A stretch of DNA of 64,000 bases from Cellulomonas sp. 73-145 (GCA_001898185.1 MKTI01000009.1:124001-188000); one strand, 5' to 3'; numbered from the stretch's first letter, positions 45,263-55,725 are shown. Program-made: numbers and translations. The notes: a model not told the origin generated them from the letters alone.

Positions 45263-46110
45263 CCACCCGTCGTCGTCGCATCCGCCCCGGCCGGCTGCTG
45301 CTCGGCCTCGTCGCCCTGCTGGTCGCAGCGCTCTGGGCGTTCCCCGTCTACTGGATGACCATCTCCTCGCTGATGTCGAACATCCGCCTGCAGTCGGGCG
45401 CCCCGACGTTCTGGCCGGTGAACGCCTCGATGGACAACTACGCCGCCGTGTGGGGCTCCGGCTCGTTCCTGCCGGCGCTGCGCATGTCGCTGCTGGTGAC
45501 CGGCCTGACGATCGTGTGCACGCTGGTGTTCGCGTTCCTCGCCGCACTGGCGATCAGCCGGTACCGGTTCCGGGGACGGCGCAGCTTCGTGCTGGCCGTG
45601 CTGCTGATCCAGATGCTGCCGGCCGAGGGCCTGTTCATCGCCCAGTACCGCCTGATCGGCTCGCTGCACCTGCTCAACACGGTGCTGGGCATCTCGATCA
45701 TCTACGTGGCGGCCGTGGTGCCGTTCACCATCTGGATGCTGCGCGGGTTCGTCGCCGGCGTGCCCGTGGAGCTGGAGGAGGCCGCGATGGTCGACGGCCT
45801 GTCCCGCACCAAGGCGTTCCTGCGGATCACGTTCCCGCTGCTCGCCCCGGGGCTGGTCGCGTCCGGCGTGTACGCCTTCCTGCAGGCGTGGAACGAGTTC
45901 ACCGTGGCCCTCGTGGTGCTGCAGTCCGACACGGCCAAGACGCTGCCGATCTGGCTGCGCAGCTTCGTGCAGGCGAGCGCCAGCCGGGACACCGACTGGG
46001 GGCAGGTGATGGCGGCGTCGTCGCTGATCGCCGTGCCGGTGATCATCTTCTTCCTGTTCGTGCAGGGTCGGATGACGTCCGGTCTGGTGTCCGGGGCGGT
46101 GAAGGGCTGA
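45259..46110 (+). CDS. Amino-sugar ABC importer, MalG-type permease
   Basis: 283 residues, six predicted membrane segments, EAA loop VELEEAAMVDGLSRTKAFLR. GTG start overlapping the partner permease; its TGA overlaps the ATG of the ROK kinase. No ATPase gene in the operon, so the shared MsiK-type ATPase is presumed. Confidence 0.9.
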   Translation: MTTRRRRIRPGRLLLGLVALLVAALWAFPVYWMTISSLMSNIRLQSGAPTFWPVNASMDNYAAVWGSGSFLPALRMSLLVTGLTIVCTLVFAFLAALAISRYRFRGRRSFVLAVLLIQMLPAEGLFIAQYRLIGSLHLLNTVLGISIIYVAAVVPFTIWMLRGFVAGVPVELEEAAMVDGLSRTKAFLRITFPLLAPGLVASGVYAFLQAWNEFTVALVVLQSDTAKTLPIWLRSFVQASASRDTDWGQVMAASSLIAVPVIIFFLFVQGRMTSGLVSGAVKG

Positions 46111-47120
46111 TGGCCGCGGCAGCACCGCCGGCCGTTCGCAGGGGGCCGACGGTCGGTGTCGACGTGGGCGGCACCAAGGTGCAGGGCGTCCTGGTGGACG
46201 ACGCCGGAACGGTGCTGGCCGAACGGCACGCCCGCACGGTGCCGGGGCCGTCGGGGGTGGTCGCCGGGATCGTCGCCCTGGTGCGCGGCCTGCTGGCCGA
46301 CCGTGACCTGACCGTCGCGGACGTGGCGGGCGTCGGCATCGGGCTGCCCGGTGTCGTGGACCCGCAGGGCGGCACGGTGGCGCACGCCGTCAACCTCGGC
46401 CTCGAGGCGCCGCTGCCGCTGGGCGCGCTGGTCGCGACGGCGCTCGGTGGCGACGTCCCGGTCCGCGTGGAGAACGACCTCAACGCCGCGGTGGTCGGCG
46501 CCGCGCACGCGCTGGGCCGCACGTCGGCCGGGTCGGACGTCCAGGACGTCGCCTACGTCGCCCTGGGCACGGGCGTGGCGGCCGGTCTGCTGCTGGACGG
46601 CACGCTGCGCCGCGGCTCCCACCGGGTGGCCGGTGAGATCGGGCACCTGACGCTGGTGCCGGGCGGCCGGCCGTGCAAGTGCGGTCAGCTGGGCTGCCTG
46701 GAGCAGTACGCGTCCGGCAGTGCGATCGAGGCGGCGTGGCCGTCGCGGCACGGTCGACCGGCGCCTGCCGAGCTGTTCGAGGCCGCCGCGGCGGGGGACC
46801 CAGCCGCCGTCGAGGTGCGGGACGAGGTCGCCGCGGGGGTGGCGGCGGCGGTGCGGGTGCTGGTGCTCACGTGCGACGTGGACGTCGTGGTGCTGGGCGG
46901 CGGGGTCAGCCGGGTGGGCGCGCCGCTGCTGGAGGCGGTCACCCGGACGCTGGACCGACAGGCGGCCGCCTCGCCGTTCCTCGCGTCGGTCGGCCTCGCC
47001 CAGCGGGTGCGCCTCGCGCCGGCGGATGTCCCGGCCGGGGCGCTCGGCGCGGCGCTGGTGGCACGGGCGCACGACGGCGCCGCCGCGGTACCGGCCGCCG
47101 GCGGGCGGAGGGCGTTCTGA
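46110..47120 (+). CDS. ROK-family sugar kinase (probable N-acetylglucosamine/glucosamine kinase)
   Basis: 336 residues. ATP-binding GVDVGGTKVQGVLVD, catalytic-region ENDLNAAVVGAAHALG, GTGVAAGLLLDG, and the ROK zinc motif CKCGQLGCLEQYASG; no DNA-binding domain, so an enzyme rather than a regulator. Coupled on both sides (TGATG overlaps) to permease and nagB, hence an amino-sugar kinase is the likeliest role. Confidence 0.88.
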   Translation: MAAAAPPAVRRGPTVGVDVGGTKVQGVLVDDAGTVLAERHARTVPGPSGVVAGIVALVRGLLADRDLTVADVAGVGIGLPGVVDPQGGTVAHAVNLGLEAPLPLGALVATALGGDVPVRVENDLNAAVVGAAHALGRTSAGSDVQDVAYVALGTGVAAGLLLDGTLRRGSHRVAGEIGHLTLVPGGRPCKCGQLGCLEQYASGSAIEAAWPSRHGRPAPAELFEAAAAGDPAAVEVRDEVAAGVAAAVRVLVLTCDVDVVVLGGGVSRVGAPLLEAVTRTLDRQAAASPFLASVGLAQRVRLAPADVPAGALGAALVARAHDGAAAVPAAGGRRAF

Positions 47121-47902
47121 TGGAGGTGGTGATCGGCGCGCCGGACGCGCTGGCACGGCTGGCGGCGGACGCGGTGCAGCGCCTGCTCGAGGGCACGCCG
47201 CGTCCCGTGCTCGGCCTGGCGACCGGCTCGAGCCCGCTCGCCGTGTACGACGAGCTGGCCCGGCGGCACGCCGAGGAGGGCCTGTCGTTGGCGCACGCCC
47301 GCGGCTTCCTGCTCGACGAGTACGTCGGGCTGCCGCCGGGGCACGCGGAGGGCTACCGGGCGGTGATCGAACGGGAGCTGGTGTCCCGCGTGGACCTCGA
47401 CCCGGCCGCGGTGCGCGGTCCGAACGGCTCCGCGGACGACGTGCCGGCCGCCTGTGCGGCGTACGAGCGGGCGATCGTGGAGGCCGGCGGCGTGGACCTG
47501 CAGCTGCTCGGGATCGGCACCGACGGCCACGTCGGCTTCAACGAGCCCGGCTCGTCGCTCGCCTCGCGCACCCGGATCAAGACGCTGACCCGGCAGACCC
47601 GTGTCGACAACGCGCGCTTCTTCGGCGGCGACGTCGACGCCGTGCCGACGCACTGCCTGACCCAGGGGTTGGCCACGATCATGTCCGCCCGGCACCTGGT
47701 CCTGCTGGCCACCGGCAGGGGCAAGGCGGAGGCCGTGCACCAGCTGGTCGAGGGCGCGGTCAGCGCCCTGTGGCCGGGAACCGTCCTGCAGCTGCACCCC
47801 CGGGTGACCGTGCTGGTCGACGACGCGGCGGCCAGCCGGCTGCAGCTCACCGACTACTACCGCCAGACCTATGCCGGCAAGCCCGCGTGGCAGGGGATCT
47901 GA
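47120..47902 (+). CDS. nagB: Glucosamine-6-phosphate deaminase
   Basis: 260 residues. LGLATGSSPLAVYDEL phosphate-binding region, catalytic Asp in FLLDEYVGLPPGHAEGY, catalytic-loop GIGTDGHVGFNEPGSS and TRQTRVDNARFF. Converts GlcN-6-P to fructose-6-P and ammonia. It identifies the operon as amino-sugar catabolism; nagA is not in this window, so either free glucosamine is used or the deacetylase lies elsewhere. Confidence 0.93.
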   Translation: MEVVIGAPDALARLAADAVQRLLEGTPRPVLGLATGSSPLAVYDELARRHAEEGLSLAHARGFLLDEYVGLPPGHAEGYRAVIERELVSRVDLDPAAVRGPNGSADDVPAACAAYERAIVEAGGVDLQLLGIGTDGHVGFNEPGSSLASRTRIKTLTRQTRVDNARFFGGDVDAVPTHCLTQGLATIMSARHLVLLATGRGKAEAVHQLVEGAVSALWPGTVLQLHPRVTVLVDDAAASRLQLTDYYRQTYAGKPAWQGI

Positions 47903-48033
47903 CGCCCGCACCTGACGCCCGCACCTGACGCCTGCCGACCGGCGCGGTCGCACCACGCGGGCACGGCTCGGGAGCGCCGGTGCGGCCGGTCCGAGCCCGG
48001 GCGGTGTCGCACCCGGAACGTACGATGGCCCCC

Positions 48034-48423
48034 ATGAGCGAGCCGCTGCCTCCCACCGGTCCCGACGACCCGTTCGGGCCCGGACCGGTCGGAGAGCCGG
48101 CGGCCGGCACCTCGGTGCTGGAGCGCACCGAGCACGCCGAGGAGCTCGAGCCGGGGGACCACGAGCGGTTCGCGCACTACGTGCGCAAGGAGAAGATCCT
48201 CGAGTCGGCGGTGTCCGGCAGCCCGGTGATCGCCCTCTGCGGCAAGGTCTGGGTGCCCGGGCGTGACCCGAACAAGTTCCCGGTGTGCCCGGTCTGCAAG
48301 GAGATCTACGACGGGCTGCGCGCGCCGCAGGACGGTCCCGGCGGCGGGTCCTCCGGCGGCGAGTCCGGCGGGTCCGGCGGCTCCGGGCGCCGGTGGGGCT
48401 TCGGTCGGGGCTCCGGCAAGTGA
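48034..48423 (+). CDS. DUF3039 family protein
   Basis: 129 residues from the ATG at 48034; TACGAT (48021-48026) lies 7 nt before it, so leaderless translation is likely. Core ERFAHYVRKEKILESAVSG, LCGKVWVPGRDPNKFPVC, PVCKEIYDGL with three cysteines suggesting a metal site. The tail is Gly/Ser-rich. Function unknown. GTGA overlap couples it to the following helicase, a pairing that recurs in actinobacteria. Confidence 0.87.
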   Translation: MSEPLPPTGPDDPFGPGPVGEPAAGTSVLERTEHAEELEPGDHERFAHYVRKEKILESAVSGSPVIALCGKVWVPGRDPNKFPVCPVCKEIYDGLRAPQDGPGGGSSGGESGGSGGSGRRWGFGRGSGK

Positions 48424-50213
48424 CGGCGGGGACGGAGCCGTCCCCGCACAGCCCGCACGTCTCGCCGTCGGCGGCGTCCAACCTGCCGCCGGCGTTCCCC
48501 GGCCGCGCGCCGTGGGGCACGGCGGGACGGTTGCGTGCGTGGCAGGCCGAGGCGCTCGAGGCGTACCGGGAGCGGTCCCCGCGGGACTTCCTCGCCGTGG
48601 CGACGCCGGGCGCCGGCAAGACGACGTTCGCGCTGCGGGTGGCCACCGAGCTGCTCCATGCCCGGGTGGTGCGGCGCGTCACCGTGGTGACGCCGACGGA
48701 GCACCTCAAGCGGCAGTGGGCCGACGCCGCGGCGCGGGTCGGCATCGCGATCGACCCGACGTTCTCCAACGCCCAAGGTCGGCACGGCGCCTCCTTCGAC
48801 GGGGTGGCGGTCACCTACGCCCAGGTGGCCAGCCGCCCGGCGCTGCACGCCGCTCGCACCCACGCGGCGCCGACGCTGGTGATCCTCGACGAGGTGCACC
48901 ACGGCGGCGACGCCCTGTCCTGGGGTGACGCGGTCCGCGAGGCGTTCGAGCCGGCGGCCCGGCGGCTGGCGCTGACCGGGACACCGTTCCGCTCGGACAC
49001 CGCGGCGATCCCGTTCGTCACCTACGAGCGCGACCCGGACGGCATCCGACGCAGCAGTGCCGACTACACCTACGGCTACGCCGAGGCGCTGCGCGACCAC
49101 GTGGTGCGGCCCGTCATCTTCCTGTCGTACAGCGGGTCGATGCGGTGGCGGACGCGGATGGGCGACGAGGTCAGCGCCCGGCTCGGCGAGCCGCTGACCA
49201 AGGACATCACCGCGCAGGCATGGCGCACGGCCCTCGACCCGAACGGCGAGTGGATCGGCAGCGTGCTGGCCGCCGCGGACACACGGCTGACGGAGGTCCG
49301 GCGGACCGTGCCGGACGCCGGGGCGATGGTGATCGCCACCGACCAGGACGACGCCCGCGCGTACGCCGGCCACCTGGCGCGGCTGACCGGTGAGTCGCCG
49401 ACCGTCGTGCTGTCCGACGACGCGGGCTCGGGCGACCGCATCGACGAGTTCTCCGCAGGCACGTCCCGGTGGCTCGTCGCCGTGCGGATGGTGTCCGAGG
49501 GCGTCGACGTGCCGCGGCTCGCCGTCGGCGTCTACGCGACCAGCACCGCGACGCCGCTGTTCTTCGCCCAGGCCGTGGGCCGGTTCGTGCGGGCCCGCCG
49601 CCGCGGGGAGACCGCCTCGGTGTTCCTCCCGAGCGTGCCGCAGCTGCTGGCGCTCGCCGCGCAGCTGGAGGTGGAGCGGGACCACGCCCTGGACCGCCCG
49701 ACCTCGGCGGCGGACGACCCGGAGGCCGCACTGCTGCTCGCGGCCGAGACGGAGCGCAGCACGCCGGACGCCGTCGGTCCGGACGGTCTGGCCGGCACGT
49801 TCCAGGCGCTGGAGGCACAGGCCTCGTTCGACCGCGTGCTGTTCGACGGCGGCGAGTTCGGGACCGGCGCCGAGGTCGGGTCCGACGAGGAGCTGGACTT
49901 CCTCGGTCTGCCCGGTCTGCTGGACCCCGACCAGGTGTCCGCGCTGCTGGCCCAGCGGCAGGCCGACCAGCTCAGCGCCCGCCGGGCCGCCGACGCCGCG
50001 GCACCGCCGCTCGGCGACCACCGGCAGCGGTCGGAGCTGCGGCGGGAGCTGTCTCGGCTCGTCTCGGCGTGGGCACGCCGCAGCGGGCAGACCCATGCGC
50101 AGGTGCACGCCGAGCTGCGCCGGCGCGCGGGTGGTCCCGAGGTGGCGCTGGCGGACGTCGACCAGCTGACCGCGCGGGTGGAGCTGGTGCGGCGCTGGTT
50201 CGTCGGCCGCTGA
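48420..50213 (+). CDS. SF2 DEAD/DEAH-box helicase
   Basis: 597 residues from the GTG at 48420. Motif I ATPGAGKTTF, Ia VVTPTEHLKRQW, II DEVHHGGD, III LTGTPFR, V VSEGVDVPR and VI AVGRFVRARRR form a complete SF2 helicase core (about 35-420); the last 170 residues are a charged helical extension. Probably DNA or RNA remodelling; substrate unknown. Confidence 0.9.
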   Translation: MTAGTEPSPHSPHVSPSAASNLPPAFPGRAPWGTAGRLRAWQAEALEAYRERSPRDFLAVATPGAGKTTFALRVATELLHARVVRRVTVVTPTEHLKRQWADAAARVGIAIDPTFSNAQGRHGASFDGVAVTYAQVASRPALHAARTHAAPTLVILDEVHHGGDALSWGDAVREAFEPAARRLALTGTPFRSDTAAIPFVTYERDPDGIRRSSADYTYGYAEALRDHVVRPVIFLSYSGSMRWRTRMGDEVSARLGEPLTKDITAQAWRTALDPNGEWIGSVLAAADTRLTEVRRTVPDAGAMVIATDQDDARAYAGHLARLTGESPTVVLSDDAGSGDRIDEFSAGTSRWLVAVRMVSEGVDVPRLAVGVYATSTATPLFFAQAVGRFVRARRRGETASVFLPSVPQLLALAAQLEVERDHALDRPTSAADDPEAALLLAAETERSTPDAVGPDGLAGTFQALEAQASFDRVLFDGGEFGTGAEVGSDEELDFLGLPGLLDPDQVSALLAQRQADQLSARRAADAAAPPLGDHRQRSELRRELSRLVSAWARRSGQTHAQVHAELRRRAGGPEVALADVDQLTARVELVRRWFVGR

Positions 50214-50278
50214 GCGCCCACGCCGCACCTGCGCACCGGCGTCTCGTACCCGCCGCGCCCCGGTCCGCCGTCGAGGGC

Positions 50279-51625
50279 CTAGGCCTCCAGGCGCACGGTG
50301 ACGGTCGGTACCGCCGCCTCGTCGGCGGACAGCCGGCGCGCACCCCGGGGCAGCTCCTCGCGTGAGGCGGTGTGACGCGCCTGCGCCAGCCGTACGCCGG
50401 CGGCACCCGTCCAGCGCTCGTCCGACACGCCACCCGTGATCAGCGGCACGTGCAACGGCCGCAACGTGGGCTCGGGGCTGCTCCACTGGGCGTCCTGCCA
50501 GGCGAGCACCCGCTCCGGAGGTCCGCTGACCAGCACCTCCTCGACCGCTCGACCGTCCGGGCCGAGCCGCCGCGCCGCCGCCTTGCGCCCACCGACGCTG
50601 GCCTTGGACCGCGACACCTTCGCGACGGCCTCCATGGAACCGTCGGCCCGTTCGCGGCTGACCATCTTGTAGACCATCCCGCAGGTCGGCGCCCCGGAGC
50701 CGGTCACCACCGACGTGCCGACGCCGTAGGAGTCGACCGGCGCGACGGCCAGCGCCGCGATCGCGTACTCGTCCAGGTCGGACGTCACGACGATCTTCGT
50801 CCGGCGGGCGCCGGCCGCGTCCAGCTGGGCCCGTACCTCCTGCGCGAGCGCCGCGAGGTCGCCGGAGTCGAGCCGGACCGCACCGAGCTCCGTGCCGGCC
50901 GCCGCGAGCGCCCGCTCCACGCCGCGGCGCACGTCGTAGGTGTCCACCAGGAGCGTCGTCCCGCGTCCCTGCGACGCGACCTGCGCCGCGAACGCCGACT
51001 CCTCGTCGTCGTGCAGCAGGGTGAAGGCGTGAGCGGCGGTGCCGATCGTCGGCAGCCCGTACCGGCGTCCCGCCTCGAGGTTCGACGTGCCGGCGAAACC
51101 GGCGATCACGGCGGCACGTGCGGCCGCGACGGCCGCCTCCTCCTGCGCGCGCCGCGCGCCCATCTCCAGGCACGGGCGGTCCACGGCCGCGCTGGTCATC
51201 CGCGACGCGGCCGAGGCGATCGCCGAGTCGTAGTTGAGGATCGACAGGACCACGGTCTCCAGCAGCACCGCCTCGGCGAACGTGCCCTCGACGACCATCA
51301 GCGGCGACAGGGGGAAGAAGACCTCGCCCTCGGCGTACCCGACGACGTCACCGGTGAACCGGTAGTCGCGCAGGTAGTCCAGCGTCCGCTCGTCCACCAC
51401 CCGCTCGGCGGCGAGCCACCCGAGCTGCTCCTCGTCGAACCGGAAGTCCCGCACCGCGTCCAGCACCCGACCCGTACCGGCCACCACGCCGTACCGGCGG
51501 CCGGGGGGAAGCCGACGGGTGAACACCTCGAAGACGCAGCGGCGGTCGGCCGTGCCGTCGGCCAGCGCGGCCTGCAGCATGGTCAGCTCGTAGCGGTCGG
51601 TCAGCAGGGCCGTGCTGGCGGTCAT
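50279..51625 (-). CDS. pncB: Nicotinate phosphoribosyltransferase
   Basis: 448 residues: [69 protein letters not shown] and [13 protein letters not shown]. Salvages nicotinate to NaMN in NAD synthesis. The ATG at 51625 has TAGGTT 6 nt upstream and no Shine-Dalgarno: probable leaderless transcript, divergent from clpS. Confidence 0.93.
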   Translation of the reverse strand: MTASTALLTDRYELTMLQAALADGTADRRCVFEVFTRRLPPGRRYGVVAGTGRVLDAVRDFRFDEEQLGWLAAERVVDERTLDYLRDYRFTGDVVGYAEGEVFFPLSPLMVVEGTFAEAVLLETVVLSILNYDSAIASAASRMTSAAVDRPCLEMGARRAQEEAAVAAARAAVIAGFAGTSNLEAGRRYGLPTIGTAAHAFTLLHDDEESAFAAQVASQGRGTTLLVDTYDVRRGVERALAAAGTELGAVRLDSGDLAALAQEVRAQLDAAGARRTKIVVTSDLDEYAIAALAVAPVDSYGVGTSVVTGSGAPTCGMVYKMVSRERADGSMEAVAKVSRSKASVGGRKAAARRLGPDGRAVEEVLVSGPPERVLAWQDAQWSSPEPTLRPLHVPLITGGVSDERWTGAAGVRLAQARHTASREELPRGARRLSADEAAVPTVTVRLEA

Positions 51626-51631
51626 CCGGCC

Positions 51632-51649
51632 AACCTAGTTCTCTACAGT
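51632..51649. promoter_or_regulatory. Back-to-back leaderless promoters of pncB and clpS
   Basis: Minus-strand TAGGTT (51637-51632) is 6 nt before the pncB ATG; plus-strand TACAGT (51644-51649) is 6 nt before the clpS ATG. The two starts are 30 bp apart, leaving no room for leaders. -35 elements would lie inside the opposite gene's first codons. Confidence 0.6.
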
Positions 51650-51655
51650 GGGGCG

Positions 51656-51949
51656 ATGCCCACCGAGACCGTGCCTGAGCAGGACGTACGGTCCGACGAG
51701 GAGGCCGTGGTCGCCCGGCCCTGGGTCACCATCGTGTGGAACGACCCGGTCAACCTGATGAGCTACGTGGCCTACGTCTTCCGGTCGTACTTCGGCTACT
51801 CCGAGCAGAAGGCGGAGCGGCTGATGCTGCAGGTGCACCAGGAGGGCCGCGCGGTCGTCGCGACCGGCAGCCGCGAGGCGATGGAGGTCGACGTGCAGGC
51901 GATGCACGGGTTCGGCCTGTGGGCCACGCTGCAGCGCGAGGACGCCTGA
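51656..51949 (+). CDS. clpS: ATP-dependent Clp protease adaptor ClpS
   Basis: 97 residues. Hallmark [15 protein letters not shown] (N-degron-binding Asn/Asp), a helical [19 protein letters not shown] segment and the C-terminal [15 protein letters not shown]. Delivers N-end-rule substrates to ClpA/ClpC. Its TGA overlaps the ATG of the DUF2017 gene, a conserved actinobacterial pair. Confidence 0.93.
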   Translation: MPTETVPEQDVRSDEEAVVARPWVTIVWNDPVNLMSYVAYVFRSYFGYSEQKAERLMLQVHQEGRAVVATGSREAMEVDVQAMHGFGLWATLQREDA

Positions 51950-52593
51950 TGCGCGGCTTCCGCTACGAGTCCGGCGCCTACCGGGCCGAGCTCGACGCCG
52001 GTGAGCGGGAGGTGGTGGCGTCCGTCGTCGCCAACGTCGTCGAGCTGCTCGGTGGCGAGCTGCCGGACCTGGCCGACGGGTCACCGGACGGGGCTGCGGA
52101 GGCGGCAGGGCGCTCCGACCCGTCCGTCGCGCCCGTCTGGCGGCTCCGCACGGAGCCCGTGCCGCCCCCCGACGACCCCGCCGTGCACCGCCTGCTGCCC
52201 GACGCGTCGCAGGACGACCCGGCCGTCGCGGCCGAGTTCCGGCGGCTGACCGAGGACGACCTGCGGACGGCCAAGCTGGCACGGCTGCGCTGGCTGTGGA
52301 CCGCGCTGCAGGACGACGGACCGGTGGTCCCCGCGCCGCAGGCACCCGCCGTCGCCGCCACGCTGACCGACCTGCGCCTGGTGCTGGCGGAGCGGCTGGG
52401 GATCCGGACGGACGAGGACGCCGACCGCCTGGGGCGCGCGGTGGGTCGCCGACGTCGCCACGGCGCCGACGACGTCCGCACGTACCTCGTCACCGTGTAC
52501 GACGCGCTGACCTGGCTGCAGGAGTCCCTGGTCCAGGCGATGCTGGCCCGCGGGGACCTGGGTCCGCCGGGCCGTGTCGGGCCGGGCGACTAG
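51949..52593 (+). CDS. DUF2017 family protein
   Basis: 214 residues, cytoplasmic, helical: ELDAGEREVVASVVANVVEL, DPAVAAEFRRLTEDDLRTAK, DVRTYLVTVYDALTWLQESL. Almost always found behind clpS in actinobacteria; function unknown, possibly a ClpS partner. Its TAG stop is part of the -10 (TAGGCT) of murI. Confidence 0.88.
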   Translation: MRGFRYESGAYRAELDAGEREVVASVVANVVELLGGELPDLADGSPDGAAEAAGRSDPSVAPVWRLRTEPVPPPDDPAVHRLLPDASQDDPAVAAEFRRLTEDDLRTAKLARLRWLWTALQDDGPVVPAPQAPAVAATLTDLRLVLAERLGIRTDEDADRLGRAVGRRRRHGADDVRTYLVTVYDALTWLQESLVQAMLARGDLGPPGRVGPGD

Positions 52594-52596
52594 GCT
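52591..52596 (+). promoter_or_regulatory. -10 of murI overlapping the upstream stop codon
   Basis: TAGGCT, whose TAG ends the DUF2017 gene, lies 6 nt before the murI GTG. The same TAGGCTCGC stretch occurs before the RNase PH gene at 54272. Confidence 0.5.
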
Positions 52597-52602
52597 CGCA
52601 GC

Positions 52603-53418
52603 GTGGACGACGCGCCGATCGGGATCTTCGACTCCGGCGTCGGGGGACTGACGGTGTCGCGCGCGATCCTCGACCAGCTGCCCCACGAGTCGACGCTCTA
52701 CATCGGCGACACGCTCAACACGCCGTACGGGCCCAAGCCGCTCGCCGTGGTCCGTGCCTTCGCCCTCGCAGCGCTCGACGACCTGGTCGACGCGGGCGTG
52801 AAGATGCTGGTCATCGCGTGCAACACCGCCTCGGCGGCGATGCTGCGCGATGCGCGGGAGCGGTACACGCTGCGCCGCGGCATCCCGGTGGTGGAGGTCA
52901 TCCTGCCGGCGGCCCGGCGCGCGGTGGCGGCGACCCGGAACGGGCACATCGGCGTGATCGGCACGCGGGCGACCATCGAGTCGCGGGCGTACGACGACGC
53001 GCTGGCGGTGGCGCCGGGCGTCCGCCTGACAACGGCCGCGTGCCCCGAGTTCGTCCCGCTGGTCGAGGCCGGCGTCACCTCCGGACCGCGGGTGCTCGAG
53101 GTGGCGCACGAGTACCTCGACCCGATCCGTGAGGCCGGGGTGGACACCTTGGTGCTGGGGTGCACGCACTACCCCCTGCTCACCGGCGCGATCAGCTACG
53201 TGATGGGCGAGGACGTCACCCTCGTCTCGAGCGCCGAGGAGACCGCCAAGGACGTGTACCGGACGCTCGTCGCGCACGACCTGCTGCGCTCGACGGACGG
53301 GCCGCCGCCCGAGCACCGCTTCGTCGCGACCGGTGACCCCGAGCAGTTCGCGCGGCTCGCTCGGCGGTTCCTCGGACCCGAGGTGACCGCCGTCGAGTCA
53401 CCGCTGGCCCTGCGATGA
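52603..53418 (+). CDS. murI: Glutamate racemase
   Basis: 271 residues. [13 protein letters not shown] with catalytic-region Asp/Ser, catalytic Cys73 in IACNTASA and Cys187 in LGCTHYPLL. Supplies D-glutamate for peptidoglycan. GTG start without Shine-Dalgarno; probably leaderless. Overlaps the next gene by 4 nt. Confidence 0.94.
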   Translation: MDDAPIGIFDSGVGGLTVSRAILDQLPHESTLYIGDTLNTPYGPKPLAVVRAFALAALDDLVDAGVKMLVIACNTASAAMLRDARERYTLRRGIPVVEVILPAARRAVAATRNGHIGVIGTRATIESRAYDDALAVAPGVRLTTAACPEFVPLVEAGVTSGPRVLEVAHEYLDPIREAGVDTLVLGCTHYPLLTGAISYVMGEDVTLVSSAEETAKDVYRTLVAHDLLRSTDGPPPEHRFVATGDPEQFARLARRFLGPEVTAVESPLALR

Positions 53419-54206
53419 GGCTCGTCGTCGTCGGCTGCGCCGGCTCGTACCCCGGCCCCGACGCGGCCTGCGCGGCGTACCTGGTGCAGGCGGAGGACGC
53501 CGACGGCCGGACCTGGACGGTGCTGCTCGACCTCGGCAACGGCGCTCTCGGCCCGCTGCAGCGGTACGCCGACCCGACGACGCTGGACGCGATCGGCATC
53601 TCCCACCTGCACGCGGACCACGTCGCCGACATGGTGGTGCTCAACGTGCTGCGCCGCTACCGTCCAGGCGGCGCGCCCCTGCCGCCGGTGCCGGTGCACG
53701 GCCCGGAGGGCACGGCGGAGCGGCTGGCCCAGCTGGCGGGCAAGGACCCGGCGGCCGACTGCAGCGACCAGTTCGACGTGCGGGTGTGGGACCCGGCGGC
53801 GCCCGTGACCGTCGGTCCGCTCACGCTCTCGCCGGTGGCGATGAACCACTCGCTGCCGACCTTCGGGGTGCGCGTCGCCGGGCCCGCGGAGGGCGACGCG
53901 TCCCGTTCCGTCGCGCTCGCGTACACGGGCGACACGGACTCCGGTCCCGGTCTGGACGCGCTGGCGGCCGGGGTGGACCTGCTGCTCGCCGAGGCGAGCT
54001 ACCTCGAGGGTCGCGACGACAGGTTCCGCGGCGTGCACCTGACGGGCCGACGGGCGGGCGAGGCGGCAGCCCGCGGTGGCGCCGGCCGGCTGGTGCTCAC
54101 GCACGTGCCCGCGTGGAACGACGCCGAGGTGTCCCTCGCCGAGGCCCGGGCCGTGTTCGACGGTCCCGTGCACCTGGCCGCACCGGGCGCGGTGCACGCG
54201 CTCTGA
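53415..54206 (+). CDS. Metallo-beta-lactamase-fold hydrolase (RNase Z-like)
   Basis: 263 residues. HLHADH (H64, H66, D68, H69), further ligands in [18 protein letters not shown] and LTHVPAW. The pattern is close to RNase Z/arylsulfatase-type MBL proteins. Lies in a murI-MBL-rph order common in actinobacteria; may act on RNA (inference). ATG overlaps the murI stop (ATGA). Confidence 0.87.
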   Translation: MRLVVVGCAGSYPGPDAACAAYLVQAEDADGRTWTVLLDLGNGALGPLQRYADPTTLDAIGISHLHADHVADMVVLNVLRRYRPGGAPLPPVPVHGPEGTAERLAQLAGKDPAADCSDQFDVRVWDPAAPVTVGPLTLSPVAMNHSLPTFGVRVAGPAEGDASRSVALAYTGDTDSGPGLDALAAGVDLLLAEASYLEGRDDRFRGVHLTGRRAGEAAARGGAGRLVLTHVPAWNDAEVSLAEARAVFDGPVHLAAPGAVHAL

Positions 54207-54271
54207 GCGCCGCCCGGCCGAGCTCGCGGGCCGTGTCCCGGTCAGCCCAGGAGCGTGTCGGGGTGCCCGGA

Positions 54272-54277
54272 TAGGCT
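54272..54277 (+). promoter_or_regulatory. -10 of rph
   Basis: TAGGCT followed after CGCGCCC by the ATG at 54285; no Shine-Dalgarno between. Probable leaderless start. Confidence 0.5.
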
Positions 54278-54284
54278 CGCGCCC

Positions 54285-55088
54285 ATGACCGTCCCCCCTT
54301 CGACGCCCTCCACCGGCGTGCCCGCCCGCGCCGACGGGCGCGCGCTCGACGAGCTGCGCCCCGTCGCCCTGACCCGCCGCTTCCTGCAGACCGGTGAGGG
54401 CAGCGTCCTCGTCGAGTTCGGGCAGACGAAGGTGCTGTGCGTCGCCTCGTTCACCGAGGGCGTGCCGCGCTGGCGCAAGGGTTCGGGCCAGGGCTGGGTC
54501 ACCGCGGAGTACGCGATGCTGCCGCGCGCGACGAGCACGCGGTCGGACCGCGAGTCGGTCAAGGGCCGTGTCGGTGGCCGCACGCACGAGATCTCGCGGC
54601 TCGTCGGTCGCTCCCTGCGGGCCATCATCGACGTCGCGGCCCTCGGCGAGAACACGGTCGTGCTGGACTGCGACGTGCTGCAGGCGGACGGCGGCACCCG
54701 CACCGCGGCGATCACCGGTGCGTACGTCGCGCTGGCGGACGCGGTGGCGTGGGCCCGTGAGCAGGGACTGGTCCCCGCCGGTCGCACCGTGCTCACCGAC
54801 TCGGTCAGCGCCGTCAGCGTCGGCATCATCGACGGTGCGCCCATGCTCGACCTGCCGTACGTCGAGGACGTCCGCGCCGAGACGGACATGAACGTCGTGG
54901 TGACCGGCAGCGGGAAGTTCGTCGAGGTGCAGGGAACTGCCGAGCACGCGACGTTCGACCGCGCGGAGCTCGACACGCTGCTGGACCTGGCGCTGGTGGG
55001 CACGGGGCGGCTCACGGCGCTGCAGCAGCAGGCGCTCGCCGCCGCGCCCGGCACCCGGGTGACGGCCGGCGTCGAGGTGGCCTCGTGA
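54285..55088 (+). CDS. rph: Ribonuclease PH
   Basis: 267 residues: [59 protein letters not shown] and the catalytic-region [20 protein letters not shown]. Phosphorolytic 3' trimming of tRNA and other RNA. Stop overlaps the rdgB start (GTGA). Confidence 0.95.
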   Translation: MTVPPSTPSTGVPARADGRALDELRPVALTRRFLQTGEGSVLVEFGQTKVLCVASFTEGVPRWRKGSGQGWVTAEYAMLPRATSTRSDRESVKGRVGGRTHEISRLVGRSLRAIIDVAALGENTVVLDCDVLQADGGTRTAAITGAYVALADAVAWAREQGLVPAGRTVLTDSVSAVSVGIIDGAPMLDLPYVEDVRAETDMNVVVTGSGKFVEVQGTAEHATFDRAELDTLLDLALVGTGRLTALQQQALAAAPGTRVTAGVEVAS

Positions 55089-55723
55089 CGGCTGCGCCCG
55101 GCGCGACCGCACCTGTCCGGCTCGTCCTCGCCACCCACAACGCCCACAAGGTCCGCGAGCTGCGCGAGATCCTCGTGCCGGCGCTGCCGGGGCTGGACGC
55201 GGCGAGCATCGTGGGCGCGGGCGACGTGGGCGCCACGGAGCCGGTGGAGGACGGGCTGACGTTCGCCGAGAACGCCCTGATCAAGGCCCGTGCGATCGCG
55301 GCCTTCACCGGGCTGCCCACCGTGGCGGACGACTCCGGCCTCGCGGTGGACGTGCTCGGCGGTGCGCCGGGCATCTTCTCCGCGCGGTGGAGCGGCCGGC
55401 ACGGTGACGATGCGGCCAACCTCGAGCTCCTGCTCGCGCAGCTGGCGGACATCGCCCCGGAGCACCGCACCGCCCGGTTCATGTGCGCCGCGGCGCTGGT
55501 GACACCGGACGGGCGCGAGGAGGTGCGGACCGGGGCGCTGGACGGCGTGCTCGCCACCGAGCCGCGGGGCGCGCACGGCTTCGGCTACGACCCCGTGCTG
55601 GTGCCGCTCGGCGAGACGCGGACGTGCGCGGAGCTGACGCCGGCGGAGAAGAACGCCATCAGCCACCGCGGCAAGGCGTTCCGCGCGCTCGCCCCGCTCG
55701 TGGTCCACGCCCTGGGCGGCTGA
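55085..55723 (+). CDS. rdgB: RdgB/HAM1 family XTP/dITP pyrophosphatase
   Basis: 212 residues. [56 protein letters not shown] and [11 protein letters not shown] are the family signatures. Removes inosine and xanthosine triphosphates from the nucleotide pool. GTG start overlapping rph. Confidence 0.95.
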   Translation: MTAAPGATAPVRLVLATHNAHKVRELREILVPALPGLDAASIVGAGDVGATEPVEDGLTFAENALIKARAIAAFTGLPTVADDSGLAVDVLGGAPGIFSARWSGRHGDDAANLELLLAQLADIAPEHRTARFMCAAALVTPDGREEVRTGALDGVLATEPRGAHGFGYDPVLVPLGETRTCAELTPAEKNAISHRGKAFRALAPLVVHALGG

Positions 55724-55725
55724 GC

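Noticed and set aside
47901..47926. Two tandem 13-bp units GACGCCCGCACCT after nagB
   Set aside because: Only two copies in a non-coding GC-rich gap; probably slippage, no sign of CRISPR or regulatory structure.
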